Below are positions 14,019-21,362 of a stretch of DNA of 26,110 nt, in pieces (position 1 is the first letter of the stretch; each line of letters opens with the position of its first letter). The translations under genes were made by a program, and so were the position numbers. Below the pieces are notes generated by a model that worked only from the letters and a program-made list of their open reading frames with translations, was not told the origin of the DNA and ran no database searches. The DNA is from a virus. The DNA lies in the IMG/VR virus record IMGVR_UViG_3300032116_001165, positions 1 through 26,110 of that record. The stretch is one strand, 5' to 3'.

Positions 14019-14743
14019 GTTAATAGTTTACGCTCTTGAATGTAGTTTGTCAAATATTCATTTAGTTTTTGGTGATGTCCGCCAGCCGGGTGGGTCATGT
14101 CTGGCGGCACATATGGTGCATTGAGTCCATAATCTTTTGGCGGTACGCCTTGTTCAGCTTGCCAGGCAGTGGCTCGCCATCGAAATTTTCCCACAATTTC
14201 AGGTTGATCAAACAAGGCCAGTCTGGGATTATCTAGATACGATTGATACAAGTTGTCGGCCTGTTGAAACATAATCACACGATGACCTCGACTTTTTAAA
14301 TCAGTTATGGTTGCCAACATGCGATACATCAGATCTTCTATGCGATCCAATATAGAATATACTTCGCTTTTGAGTTTTGTTTCCACAAATCGATCTGAAT
14401 CTTTTTTTGTCCATTTGTATTGCCAACGTGACTGAAATTCCTGGTTTTGTGGATTTGCCCAGCGACCTTCAAATTCGTTTTCTGGTTCGCAGATTGGGAT
14501 CTCTAACCTTGACAAAAACGTCATACCCAGCACATAAAGTACAGGCTGAGTTGTCTGGTAACTGTGTTTGAGAGTAGTGCGTAGTATTCTGCTGTTTGCA
14601 CTACCGCCTATGGCCAACGTTGATGCTTGTGGTATATTAAATTTGCCTATAAATCCTAGGCGGCGAGCTAGATCAATATGTCCTCCACCGTGGGCATAAC
14701 TTTCCATATAACTACACCCGTTGACAACCACATGTGCAATCAT
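14015..14743 (-). CDS. SGNH-hydrolase-like protein (242 aa)
   Basis: The first strand ends in GCSYM (residues 9-13), where Ser11 fits the block I nucleophile. GGSAN at 46-50 fits block II, and Asp215-x2-His218 (DMTHP) fits the C-terminal block V. Together these suggest a GDSL/SGNH esterase-like fold. The substrate is unknown; family members remove acetyl or acyl groups from sugars and lipids, but phage versions with GCSYM are uncharacterised as far as I know. ATG 14743 overlaps the stop of the gp62-like gene as ATGA. It is one of two such proteins in this operon. Confidence 0.75.
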   Translation of the reverse strand: MIAHVVVNGCSYMESYAHGGGHIDLARRLGFIGKFNIPQASTLAIGGSANSRILRTTLKHSYQTTQPVLYVLGMTFLSRLEIPICEPENEFEGRWANPQNQEFQSRWQYKWTKKDSDRFVETKLKSEVYSILDRIEDLMYRMLATITDLKSRGHRVIMFQQADNLYQSYLDNPRLALFDQPEIVGKFRWRATAWQAEQGVPPKDYGLNAPYVPPDMTHPAGGHHQKLNEYLTNYIQERKLLT

Positions 14744-15186
14744 TTTTTGTCAGCACCTGCGGCACGATTGTATGCGTCAATTTCTTTCTGGGTAGTGATC
14801 TCGCACATTACATCAATCTCATCATCTTTGTATGTGGGGTATATGGCCATTAAGGCTTTGCGTTTGCCACTGAGTCCTGCTTCCTTTTTCTTGGGGGCTA
14901 TCCAAGGATGTCTTGGTGTGCCCAGGTCTGGACTCACTGACGTGGCCATGAGCCAATGTAGTTTGGGGTGCTTGCTAACGTCAAAGAAGTGTTTGTTCAG
15001 TCGTTCGTTGCAACTGATGACATAGAACTCTTGCAGTTCCCTTGAGCCTTCCACTGCTGATCCCCAACGTATCATGAGATAGTTTGAAAACTTTTTCTTT
15101 TCTTCTGCTGTGAGTTCGTCGTAGAATGATCTGTTCTTGCGGTCAAACTGTCGCATCTCATTGGCAATGTTTAGTTTGTCACTCAT
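14740..15186 (-). CDS. Probable small clamp-loader subunit, gp62-like (148 aa)
   Basis: Short helical protein with the series RSFYDELTAEEKKKFS, YLMIRWGSAV, NKHFFDVSKHP and LHWLMATSVSP. This agrees with my memory of the clamp loader subunit A (gp62-type) proteins annotated in marine T4-like phages. The gp62-type subunit pairs with four gp44 AAA+ subunits to load the sliding clamp. It does not visibly resemble T4 gp62, which is longer (187 residues), so the call rests on the marine variant and on the replication context (UvsW, DnaE-like). It starts eight bases before the end of the preceding gene. Confidence 0.6.
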   Translation of the reverse strand: MSDKLNIANEMRQFDRKNRSFYDELTAEEKKKFSNYLMIRWGSAVEGSRELQEFYVISCNERLNKHFFDVSKHPKLHWLMATSVSPDLGTPRHPWIAPKKKEAGLSGKRKALMAIYPTYKDDEIDVMCEITTQKEIDAYNRAAGADKK

Positions 15187-15490
15187 CTGTTTTGCTTAGT
15201 TTATAGATTACTATAGCACGTTCCAGGGCATCTTGTAAAGTGGGATTGGTCTTTGCGGCTCTACGTATCTCACCCCACATCTTGTTTTCCTGTATGTGAT
15301 CGCGTAAGGGTCTACCATCTGCGGTTCTTGAATCGTAGTCTATTTTGTGACCGTTGATGGGATCATATTCCGTACCTGACTCATACCCTACCACCTGACG
15401 TGTACTGGGATCAGAACCTGACTCACGTGCATATACGATACCTTCAGCACGTTCATAAATGTAAGTAGCACCAGGTTTGAGATTTCCCAT
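15179..15490 (-). CDS. Small conserved phage-type hypothetical protein (103 aa)
   Basis: The first half is beta-rich (MGNLKPGATYIYERAEGIVY, then repeated short polar turns) and the second half is a helical, charged tail. I recall proteins with this N-terminus in many aquatic T4-like phages with no known function. It is translationally linked on both sides (TGATG start, eight-base overlap at the end). The steady linkage to a gp62-like gene suggests a replication accessory, but that is context only. Confidence 0.7.
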   Translation of the reverse strand: MGNLKPGATYIYERAEGIVYARESGSDPSTRQVVGYESGTEYDPINGHKIDYDSRTADGRPLRDHIQENKMWGEIRRAAKTNPTLQDALERAIVIYKLSKTDE

Positions 15491-15825
15491 CAGTGATTGC
15501 GCTTTCCATCAAACACACAGTTAAACAACAGATGCATTTCACCGTCGTTTATAACTCTGTGGAATGCCCCGTCCGGCACAAGAATAATATCACCGGATGC
15601 CACACGAAATTTTTCGTCGTCAACAATCATTACGCCAGTACCCTGCACAAAGAAATAAACTTCTTCTTGACCGGGATGGCTATGCCCACGTGTGGCTTGC
15701 CCGCGGTACAGTTTGGTGGAACTCAACACAAGATTGTTTAGTATTCGATTGTCCTTCAGCAGATAAGTCTCGTTGTCTTTGACAACTTCTCCACCAATGT
15801 CATATGAGTCGTATTTGAGTTTCAT
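15490..15825 (-). CDS. Cupin-domain protein (111 aa)
   Basis: A single small cupin barrel. His48-x-His50 with Glu54/Glu55 (GHSHPGQEEVYFF) forms cupin motif 1, and His89 (PDGAFHRVIN) belongs to motif 2, so a metal site is intact. Enzymes and sugar-binding proteins share this fold; the short length and motif spacing resemble sugar-phosphate isomerase-like or mannose-6-phosphate-isomerase-like cupins, but the substrate cannot be read. ATG 15825 is preferred (TAATG overlap) over a TTG two codons upstream. Why a cupin lies inside a replication operon is unexplained; it may act in nucleotide-sugar metabolism. Confidence 0.8.
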   Translation of the reverse strand: MKLKYDSYDIGGEVVKDNETYLLKDNRILNNLVLSSTKLYRGQATRGHSHPGQEEVYFFVQGTGVMIVDDEKFRVASGDIILVPDGAFHRVINDGEMHLLFNCVFDGKRNH

Positions 15826-16325
15826 TACCAAGCCAGATTATAGTTGACGATTTCACAGTTGCGACTGACATCTTTCACAAAGTACACACAGTCAGGTTCT
15901 GCGTCATCGTTCAAGGGCACGGCCAACATCTGACCGTTCTTGAGTTTGGGTGCGTACCAGTTGACTTCATGATACACATCTAGTATTTCAATATCCGGGA
16001 AGGAGGGCCTATAACTGCTTAGTGGATTGAATTGAAATACCTTGAAACCTCTATCATTGATCGAGGTCAGTGGTAGTACTTCTAGGTCACCCACGTCGGG
16101 TTCACCAATCAGTATCTGCCAATCCATGGGCATTTTGATTGTTTGTGTGCCAATGCGCAACACCAGGGCAGGTGCATTGAACGATTCTAAAAAGATCAAG
16201 GGAATGAAATGATAGTCTGGATCTGCTGGATTGGAATTGTCAAGTATGGCAAAACGCATGTCATCCACTTCTTCAGGCAAGTGATTTAGATCGTAATAGG
16301 TGTTGTCTAATGTTAATATTCTCAT
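15825..16325 (-). CDS. Conserved phage-type hypothetical protein (166 aa)
   Basis: A beta-rich acidic protein starting MRILTLDNTYYDLNHLP, with no Cys-metal motif, membrane span or nucleotide-binding site. Its central section (MPMDWQILIGEPDVGDLEVLPL) and the FQFNPLSSYRPSFPD segment look like conserved surface loops. I cannot name a family. It has a private sigma70-type promoter whose -10 is six bases before the ATG, and no Shine-Dalgarno site, so it probably starts a leaderless transcript that continues through the cupin and the rest of the operon. Confidence 0.7.
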   Translation of the reverse strand: MRILTLDNTYYDLNHLPEEVDDMRFAILDNSNPADPDYHFIPLIFLESFNAPALVLRIGTQTIKMPMDWQILIGEPDVGDLEVLPLTSINDRGFKVFQFNPLSSYRPSFPDIEILDVYHEVNWYAPKLKNGQMLAVPLNDDAEPDCVYFVKDVSRNCEIVNYNLAW

Positions 16326-16331
16326 AGTGTT

Positions 16332-16360
16332 ATAATACAGTATTTGTCACACAATGTCAA
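16332..16360 (-). promoter_or_regulatory. Consensus sigma70 promoter abutting ATG 16325
   Basis: TTGACA (16360..16355) and TATTAT (16337..16332) are 17 bases apart, and the -10 ends six bases before the ATG. A perfect -35, optimal spacer and a true gap between genes make this convincing. Transcription should start at the A of the ATG. Confidence 0.8.
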
Positions 16361-16368
16361 GTTCTTTT

Positions 16369-17073
16369 TCAATTCCAATCCTCAGTGAGTTCCAGAAGTG
16401 TGTTTAAAAATCCGTCATGAGCGGCTTGTCCATTGTGTGTAACACTACGCTCAAAATCAAAAACACCGTTTGGCATCTGGCAAGGAAGGCGGTCAGACGG
16501 CCATACTTTTGTCACCCAGGACCAATCCATGTCTCCCAGTCCGTGTGGTACGTACACAAAGGGTATTTGATAATGTTGCAGTTTTCGTAATCCATCGGAT
16601 ATGACAAAATAATTTTCTTGGCGCTTTAAATTATTATTGTGCAAGTCTGCCACATAGTTTTTGATTGCCAGGCGCTGATGGTCATTCAACACAGTTTCGT
16701 GTTTTTTATTCAAAAAGTTTTCTATCACATCACTCACAACCAATGGATTTTTTGATTTGATGTTGTGTTCACTTAGGCTACGATATCCTGTGTACAGAAT
16801 ATTGTTTAATTTGACCCAGCTGTAATTCTGCACCCCTGGTGCTGCCACATCCATTCTGTTGCTAGAGGTGCATCCTACTATTACAAAGTCAGCTCCGCGT
16901 TCAATAGCACTGTCAATTTGTAACCGTATGGCAAAGCATGTGGCGGCGGCTCGAGCCAGACTAACATGTAAAAAATTTTTACGTTCAGCATACAGTTGTA
17001 AAAAACTTGTGACTTCACCCGGAGGCGAGTCTAGACTCATATAACTGTCGCCACAAGTTACTAACTTTTTCAT
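16369..17073 (-). CDS. Second SGNH-hydrolase-like protein (234 aa)
   Basis: CGDSYM at residues 7-12 (Ser10) matches SGNH block I. Near the C-terminus, THNGQAAHD at 212-220 supplies His in the block V position, though the usual Asp-x2-His spacing is altered, so catalysis is less certain than in the other copy. ATG 17073 overlaps the uvsW stop (ATGA); the longer upstream frame would run inside uvsW. It shares only the GxSYM opening with the protein at 14015, so it is at best a distant relative rather than a fresh duplication. Confidence 0.7.
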   Translation of the reverse strand: MKKLVTCGDSYMSLDSPPGEVTSFLQLYAERKNFLHVSLARAAATCFAIRLQIDSAIERGADFVIVGCTSSNRMDVAAPGVQNYSWVKLNNILYTGYRSLSEHNIKSKNPLVVSDVIENFLNKKHETVLNDHQRLAIKNYVADLHNNNLKRQENYFVISDGLRKLQHYQIPFVYVPHGLGDMDWSWVTKVWPSDRLPCQMPNGVFDFERSVTHNGQAAHDGFLNTLLELTEDWN

Positions 17074-18539
17074 GCTATCTTCATCCACTCCAGTTTCTCT
17101 GCAGAGAAAGGGTAGTTGGCTTCCTTGTAGAACTGTTTGCGTTTGGTCAGGTGTCGCTTGGCAAACTTGCAGGTGCTGGTGATGTCCCAAATTTGCACAT
17201 GATCTTTGTCCTCTGCTTTTCGGATGCCCCTACCAATACTTTGGATAACCCTAACAAAGCTCTTACCGGGCTCAATAAGCACCAGATTAAAGATTCTCGG
17301 TATGTTAATTCCAACCGCTGCCACACCGTAAGTGGCCACAATGATTTTGTCTGTTGAGTCTGCGACTTCGTCGTATTCATCTTGTCTGTCCTTTGCTTTG
17401 GTTGCCCCGCTTACAAACACAGCACGATCGCCTAGTCGTTCTACTAGTGCATGTCCTGCAGCCACCCTGTCCACAAGTACCAGGGTGTTGCCTGTTTCGT
17501 TTACCCGGCGGATCAGTTCAGCCATGGTATCCAGGCGGCCTGATTCTTCCAGCAGATATTTGAGTTCTGATTGATACTCTTTGTACTCAACATGATCTAC
17601 CAACTGCACAATGTTCACATGACAGTTGGCCAGTACACCTTGTTGTTGCAGTTCATTGGCACTGAGCCTGCCAATAACTGGTCCAAGTCCTACCAACAGG
17701 GCTTGGCTTTCAAACTTCTCTTTGGGAATAGTTCCAGTCAACCCCCACCGAATTGGCACTCTAGCCATCACACCAGTTAGCAAGGTTTTGAGTGCATCTG
17801 CTTTGGCCATATGTACTTCGTCTACAATAACACATACCACACCTTCAAGAAACTCACCGATGGTTACTTCACCTGTGCCTGCTTTGGTATTCTTTAACAG
17901 CACGTTCAAACTTTGCCAGGTACAAATAGTGTGCTGGCGGCCGTACTCTTTTCTATCGCCAAAGAACACACCCACATCCTGTTCCATGTTGATGTAATCT
18001 TTTTCTGTTTGTGTCACTAGACTTTTGTTGGGCACAATCACAATGCTTCGCCCATACGGTGTAACCGCATTGCTCAGGGCCGCTGTCATGATTGTTTTAC
18101 CTGCACCTGTTGCCACCTCTTGCAGGCACTGCGGGTTGGCCAGGAAGTTGTTGACGATTTCTACTTGATAGTCTCGCATGATGATAGGCTCACCCGCAGC
18201 AGGGTGTCCTTTGGGCCACTTGATATGTGCAAACGAATCCTCACGCACTTGTTCAAATGCAAACGTGGTTGAGTAGTCTCTTTGATCATCTACTTCGATA
18301 TCATAATTGAACTTGTCAAGTATGGGAATGATCTCGGGTAACAAGTTTGTGTATGTGCTACCGCCTAACTGGAAGTATGAAACCTTGCCGTCCCAGCGTC
18401 CCAGTCTAACTGCGGGCAAATAACGTGCATATGGAACATCATATTTGAAAGCCGTGACCAAGGCTTTGCGAGCATCTAAATCTAGTCCTTCTAGTCGGAT
18501 GTTTACTTCATCCCGGATTTGTATTGTGCATCTTTTCAT
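17070..18539 (-). CDS. uvsW: UvsW-type RNA-DNA and recombination helicase
   Basis: UvsW is a superfamily 2 helicase that unwinds R-loops and branched DNA and shifts T4-type phages from origin- to recombination-dependent replication. Visible motifs: Walker A ATGAGKT at 143-149, DEVH at 240-243, TGT at 268-270, and motif VI QSIGRGIR at 433-440. The ~120-residue N-terminal domain resembles the DNA-binding domain of the family. At 489 residues it has the expected size. ATG 18539 overlaps the upstream stop as ATGA; an alternative start eight codons earlier is less likely. Confidence 0.92.
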   Translation of the reverse strand: MKRCTIQIRDEVNIRLEGLDLDARKALVTAFKYDVPYARYLPAVRLGRWDGKVSYFQLGGSTYTNLLPEIIPILDKFNYDIEVDDQRDYSTTFAFEQVREDSFAHIKWPKGHPAAGEPIIMRDYQVEIVNNFLANPQCLQEVATGAGKTIMTAALSNAVTPYGRSIVIVPNKSLVTQTEKDYINMEQDVGVFFGDRKEYGRQHTICTWQSLNVLLKNTKAGTGEVTIGEFLEGVVCVIVDEVHMAKADALKTLLTGVMARVPIRWGLTGTIPKEKFESQALLVGLGPVIGRLSANELQQQGVLANCHVNIVQLVDHVEYKEYQSELKYLLEESGRLDTMAELIRRVNETGNTLVLVDRVAAGHALVERLGDRAVFVSGATKAKDRQDEYDEVADSTDKIIVATYGVAAVGINIPRIFNLVLIEPGKSFVRVIQSIGRGIRKAEDKDHVQIWDITSTCKFAKRHLTKRKQFYKEANYPFSAEKLEWMKIA

Positions 18540-19399
18540 TCGAGTATTGCTTGTTGTACCCATTGCCTTGCAGCAATTTGGGATAATAATTGTTCACGGT
18601 TGCCATCATAGATTAAATCAGCAACTGGAAATCTCACAGGTCGTGCTTGTGTATTATACACACTTGTGATGTCATGCGCAAGAAAAAAGTCACGGTGTTG
18701 GTCAATATAGGTTTGAATTTTGCCGTAACGTTCAGTTAAATCTTGAGCCCGGAACTGTACGTTAAAATCGGCACTGTAGTGACTGAATGGCTTGAACGCA
18801 TCATCACCTATGTACTTATCATTGTCGTTGGCCAAGTCCTCAGCAGTCTTTCCAATCTCACAGTAGTTGAGATACACTGTGCCAAATTCAACATGATCCT
18901 CACTGTATTGTGCCTGTAGTTCTTGATCCAGTTGACATGTTTTGGGCATACCAAACCATGTGCAAACCAATCTTGGATAAATTTCTTTCATTGAACTTTC
19001 ACATCTATGCACAGCCAAGTTTAGTTCTGCCAGAGCCTTTCTAACCTGAGTCGGAGCACGAGACCAATAGTCACTGTTTTGTTGATCCAACAATCCATGA
19101 TACTGTTCAAATATATTGTGCAGATAATTAAGGCAGTCTTGTGTGTACTCAAATGGTCTATGTATTATAGTTTCATGTGCATTGATGGTGGCAATGCAAC
19201 GTTGGATATACTCAACCGCGCGAGCCTGTTCTTGTGCCAGGGTGCCAAATCCATAAAATCTATCTGGATTGTCCAAAGGATAGTGGCCGCGAGCTTGCAT
19301 ACGTTCTGTCCATAATTGTGCAACAGGTGTGTCACGTATTCGAAATTTGAGTTCAAGGTCTCCGTCTTGTCCCAGACGAATCAAAAGATGTTGAGGCAT
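18536..19399 (-). CDS. Helical hypothetical protein leading the uvsW operon (287 aa)
   Basis: A largely helical, acidic protein starting MPQHLLIRLGQDGDLELKFR. It has many aromatic residues and a stretch with repeated Tyr/His (YSEDHVEFGTVYLNYCEIG) but no catalytic or membrane motif I recognise. It overlaps uvsW as ATGA, so the two are made together; a recombination accessory is possible. Its sigma70-type promoter overlaps the terminator of the preceding unit, and the -10 is six bases from the ATG without a Shine-Dalgarno site. Confidence 0.7.
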   Translation of the reverse strand: MPQHLLIRLGQDGDLELKFRIRDTPVAQLWTERMQARGHYPLDNPDRFYGFGTLAQEQARAVEYIQRCIATINAHETIIHRPFEYTQDCLNYLHNIFEQYHGLLDQQNSDYWSRAPTQVRKALAELNLAVHRCESSMKEIYPRLVCTWFGMPKTCQLDQELQAQYSEDHVEFGTVYLNYCEIGKTAEDLANDNDKYIGDDAFKPFSHYSADFNVQFRAQDLTERYGKIQTYIDQHRDFFLAHDITSVYNTQARPVRFPVADLIYDGNREQLLSQIAARQWVQQAILE

Positions 19400-19405
19400 A
19401 TTAGC

Positions 19406-19434
19406 AGTATATACTTATTGCTACTAGAAGTCAA
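19406..19434 (-). promoter_or_regulatory. Sigma70-type promoter abutting ATG 19399
   Basis: TTGACT (19434..19429), a 17-base spacer, then TATACT (19411..19406), six bases from the ATG. The first T residues of the -35 belong to the T tract of the upstream terminator, so termination of one unit and initiation of the next share the same bases. Confidence 0.75.
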
Positions 19435-19465
19435 AAAAACAGGTACCTTTTTAGGGGTACCTGTT
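19431..19465 (-). terminator. Rho-independent terminator
   Basis: A 10-bp perfect stem (19438-19447 with 19456-19465; AACAGGTACC pairing with GGTACCTGTT), eight-base loop, then on the minus strand a run of seven T (19439-19433). It ends the AAA+ ATPase / membrane-protein transcript. Confidence 0.92.
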
Positions 19466-19471
19466 GTAAAG

Positions 19472-19516
19472 CCCGGGCCGGAGCCAACCAATGCCCGGGA
19501 TAACCTTGGAAGGTTA
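19472..19516 (-). other. Two further hairpins in the 3' untranslated region
   Basis: Just before the terminator, CCCGGGC (19472-19478) pairs with GCCCGGG (19493-19499) around a 14-base loop. AACCTT-GG-AAGGTT (19502-19515) spans the stop codon of the membrane-protein gene. Together with the terminator they give three stacked hairpins, which could protect the mRNA 3' end. Function is inferred. Confidence 0.55.
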
Positions 19517-19729
19517 ATCTTTTGAGTTGACTGTGGTCTTAAACAAGAAGCCACACAAGATAGTGATACCCCATGCCTGCAACCAAGTCACCTCACTAAC
19601 ACCTGCTACGGCACTCACCAAGCAACCGTTCCACAGCATGTACACAGGCCAACTCAATAAGAAACTCAGTAACAGGAGTCCTGCAATAGCAATCAGAACT
19701 GTACCAACCAAAACTGCAAATTTTTCCAT
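19514..19729 (-). CDS. Small membrane protein (71 aa)
   Basis: Two hydrophobic stretches, about residues 4-29 (very Leu/Ala/Val rich) and 47-63, indicate a two-span inner-membrane protein starting MEKFAVLVGTVLIAIAG. ATG 19729 follows the ATPase stop by one base; a GTG three codons upstream is the alternative. There is no family name I can support. Tight coupling with the AAA+ ATPase and sharing its strong early promoter suggest an early host-takeover or defence-related membrane role, or an anchor for the ATPase. Confidence 0.75.
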   Translation of the reverse strand: MEKFAVLVGTVLIAIAGLLLLSFLLSWPVYMLWNGCLVSAVAGVSEVTWLQAWGITILCGFLFKTTVNSKD

Positions 19730-19730
19730 A

Positions 19731-20753
19731 TTAGGCACTCTTCATACAAGTGGTCTCTGCCAAACGTTTCCAGTTCAACACTGACATCTTGCGCAAGTCT
19801 GCAATCTTGAGGGCCATACGCAAAGATACTTCGCGCAGGCGGTCCTTGTTAGTGTGCATGAAGTCAATGATATCGTCTTGCACTGCCTCTTCAAACTCGT
19901 AGTCCTGGAACAACACGCCGTCTTTGGCAATCTGTTTGATGCGCAGGAGTTTGTCACGCATGGTGTCCAGCGTCAAGTCCAGATAGTGACAACGACTTTG
20001 CAGAGCGTCCAAGTGGTCACGCAACTTTTGCGATTTCATCTGATCAAACTTCAAGTTGGTAATGAAAATAACACTGCCTTTGAACTCGAAACGATCTGGG
20101 ATGCCTTCACGGCGCAGAGCACTAGACTCACTCAACCAGCTAATGGTACGCTTCTTGCCAGAGTCAAGAGCACCTTTCAGCAAGTTAAGGGCCACGTCGT
20201 CTAGCAAAATGCTGTCACAGTCGTCAAACACAATCACACAATTCTCATCTGAGTATTTGTACAGGGTTTGGAACAGGCCAATGGGGGTTGCTGAGCCTTT
20301 GACAACTTCTGCTCGCAGTCGCTTGCCTGCCAACTTGTCAAAAAGGCAAGCCTTTTCAATTTCAGTTTCAACACCGTAGCTCTTGCCCACACCAGGAGGG
20401 CCCGACACAATCATAGCACGGATGTCACCGCTCACGGTGGCCTTGGTCATTTCAGTAAGGATTTCAAAACGCTCGCGAATGCGAGTCATTGCATCCTCGT
20501 CGGATTCAACAACAGGTGCGGGCTTTTCAAAGTGTACGGTATTATTGTGTGTCATGCCGTTAGTATACTCAATATCTGAGATGTTGTCTACACTGATACG
20601 AATCGTTTCAGGGCAGTTAGGGAAGGTACCATTGTTTTTCACAGTAACATAGTTACCTTTGGCACCAGATTGGAAACCGCTCACAAGAACAAATTCTTGA
20701 TTACGGACGGATTTGTTACGGTAAGTACCGTTTACTACACGAATTGCACTCAT
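19731..20753 (-). CDS. AAA+ ATPase with N-terminal beta domain (340 aa)
   Basis: The AAA+ core shows Walker A GPPGVGKS at 118-125, Walker B VIVFDDCD at 173-180, sensor 1 Asn in IFITN at 229-233, a candidate arginine finger Arg254 and a helical lid to the end. About 65 N-terminal residues (MSAIRVVNGTYRNKSV) are a small beta domain likely to bind a substrate or nucleic acid. It does not read as gp44 clamp loader, which lacks such an N-domain; MoxR- or ClpX-like remodelling is possible. ATG 20753 is chosen on AAAAAGGAG spacing. A TTGACC-17-TATAAT promoter drives it. Confidence 0.8.
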   Translation of the reverse strand: MSAIRVVNGTYRNKSVRNQEFVLVSGFQSGAKGNYVTVKNNGTFPNCPETIRISVDNISDIEYTNGMTHNNTVHFEKPAPVVESDEDAMTRIRERFEILTEMTKATVSGDIRAMIVSGPPGVGKSYGVETEIEKACLFDKLAGKRLRAEVVKGSATPIGLFQTLYKYSDENCVIVFDDCDSILLDDVALNLLKGALDSGKKRTISWLSESSALRREGIPDRFEFKGSVIFITNLKFDQMKSQKLRDHLDALQSRCHYLDLTLDTMRDKLLRIKQIAKDGVLFQDYEFEEAVQDDIIDFMHTNKDRLREVSLRMALKIADLRKMSVLNWKRLAETTCMKSA

Positions 20754-20783
20754 AGTTGGCTCCTTTTTGTGCGTTAAAAACAT

Positions 20784-20812
20784 ATTATAGCAAATGTTGA
20801 TTTATTGGTCAA
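20784..20812 (-). promoter_or_regulatory. Strong early promoter, copy 1 of 3
   Basis: TTGACC (20812..20807), a 17-base spacer, TATAAT (20789..20784), with TG one base before the -10 (extended -10). A leader of about 24 bases has AAAAAGGAGC as ribosome site. It shares the opening and end of the motif with copies at 21026 and 21363. Confidence 0.9.
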
Positions 20813-20816
20813 CCGC

Positions 20817-20993
20817 TTAGGCCGGGGCAAACAACCGGCTCATGTCACGAAAAACCACACGATATGCACGGGCTTCCTGGCCGCTGAGATCGTCGTAACA
20901 ATCCTGCATCTGTTGCAGGGTTTCCAGCAGTCCGGGCAGAGCCCAATCTTGTTTGTATTGCTGGACGATTTCAATGGCTTGTTCAAAGTTCAT
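20817..20993 (-). CDS. Very small early protein (58 aa)
   Basis: Starts MNFEQAIEIVQQYKQDW; helical, amphipathic, Gln-rich, no membrane span. ATG 20993 is supported by CAGGAGC spaced seven bases upstream; the frame extends ten codons upstream but without a ribosome site. Its stop is followed almost at once by the next promoter, with no terminator, so read-through into the ATPase is likely. No family recognised; early phage genes of this size often inhibit host proteins. Confidence 0.7.
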   Translation of the reverse strand: MNFEQAIEIVQQYKQDWALPGLLETLQQMQDCYDDLSGQEARAYRVVFRDMSRLFAPA

Positions 20994-21025
20994 TTTGGGC
21001 TCCTGTTTTGTTACTCTATGCATAT

Positions 21026-21054
21026 ATTATAGCAAAATGGACATTTCTGGTCAA
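21026..21054 (-). promoter_or_regulatory. Strong early promoter, copy 2 of 3
   Basis: TTGACC (21054..21049), 17 bases, TATAAT (21031..21026), with TTTTGC just before the -10 (extended TGn). The leader contains CAGGAGC before ATG 20993. Confidence 0.9.
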
Positions 21055-21083
21055 CCGGAAAAAATGTGGCTTTTTTGCAACAA

Positions 21084-21105
21084 AAAATAGTACTAAAAAG
21101 TATTA
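21084..21105 (-). terminator. Possible weak terminator after the 76-residue gene
   Basis: On the minus strand the stop region AAAAGTAATACTTTT is a near-perfect palindrome, and ATTTTTTG follows shortly after. The stem is AT-only and its loop tiny, so termination would be weak at best. Confidence 0.3.
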
Positions 21106-21333
21106 CTTTTGGAAATCAACCAGTCGTTGCACAAGAATACCATGTTCTGCGTCCATTTCCTCATGGCTGAGGTAGAAGTCTGTGGTGGGGTCATAGTAGC
21201 GACCTTCTTGGGGATCGTAATACAGCACCCGTCCTGAGGCATATTTGAACGGGCCTTCGAGACCCTTGCGTGGGCCATACTTTTGGCGCATCATGTCTGT
21301 CTCAAACCGGTCTGCAATAATTCGGTATCCCAT
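21103..21333 (-). CDS. Small conserved phage-type protein (76 aa)
   Basis: Begins MGYRIIADRFETDMMRQKYG. It has a central segment GLEGPFKYASGRVLYYDPQE, beta-hairpin-like and rich in Tyr and Gly, and ends in an acidic helical tail. I recall small proteins with the same GPFxxxSGRVLYYDP core in aquatic phages, with no function known. It has its own strong early promoter and a good ribosome site (AAAAAGGAGC), so it should be made early and in quantity. Confidence 0.75.
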   Translation of the reverse strand: MGYRIIADRFETDMMRQKYGPRKGLEGPFKYASGRVLYYDPQEGRYYDPTTDFYLSHEEMDAEHGILVQRLVDFQK

Positions 21334-21362
21334 GTCAGCTCCTTTTTGCTTTGTATGCCATT

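Noticed and set aside
16369-17190. Longer start for the second SGNH-like gene at 17190
   Set aside because: The extra residues lie inside uvsW in another frame and have no ribosome site. ATG 17073 forms the usual ATGA overlap.
19731-20753. gp44 sliding-clamp loader
   Set aside because: The AAA+ core is present but there is an unusual N-terminal beta domain, and no clear loader-specific signature. The gp62-like gene is elsewhere.
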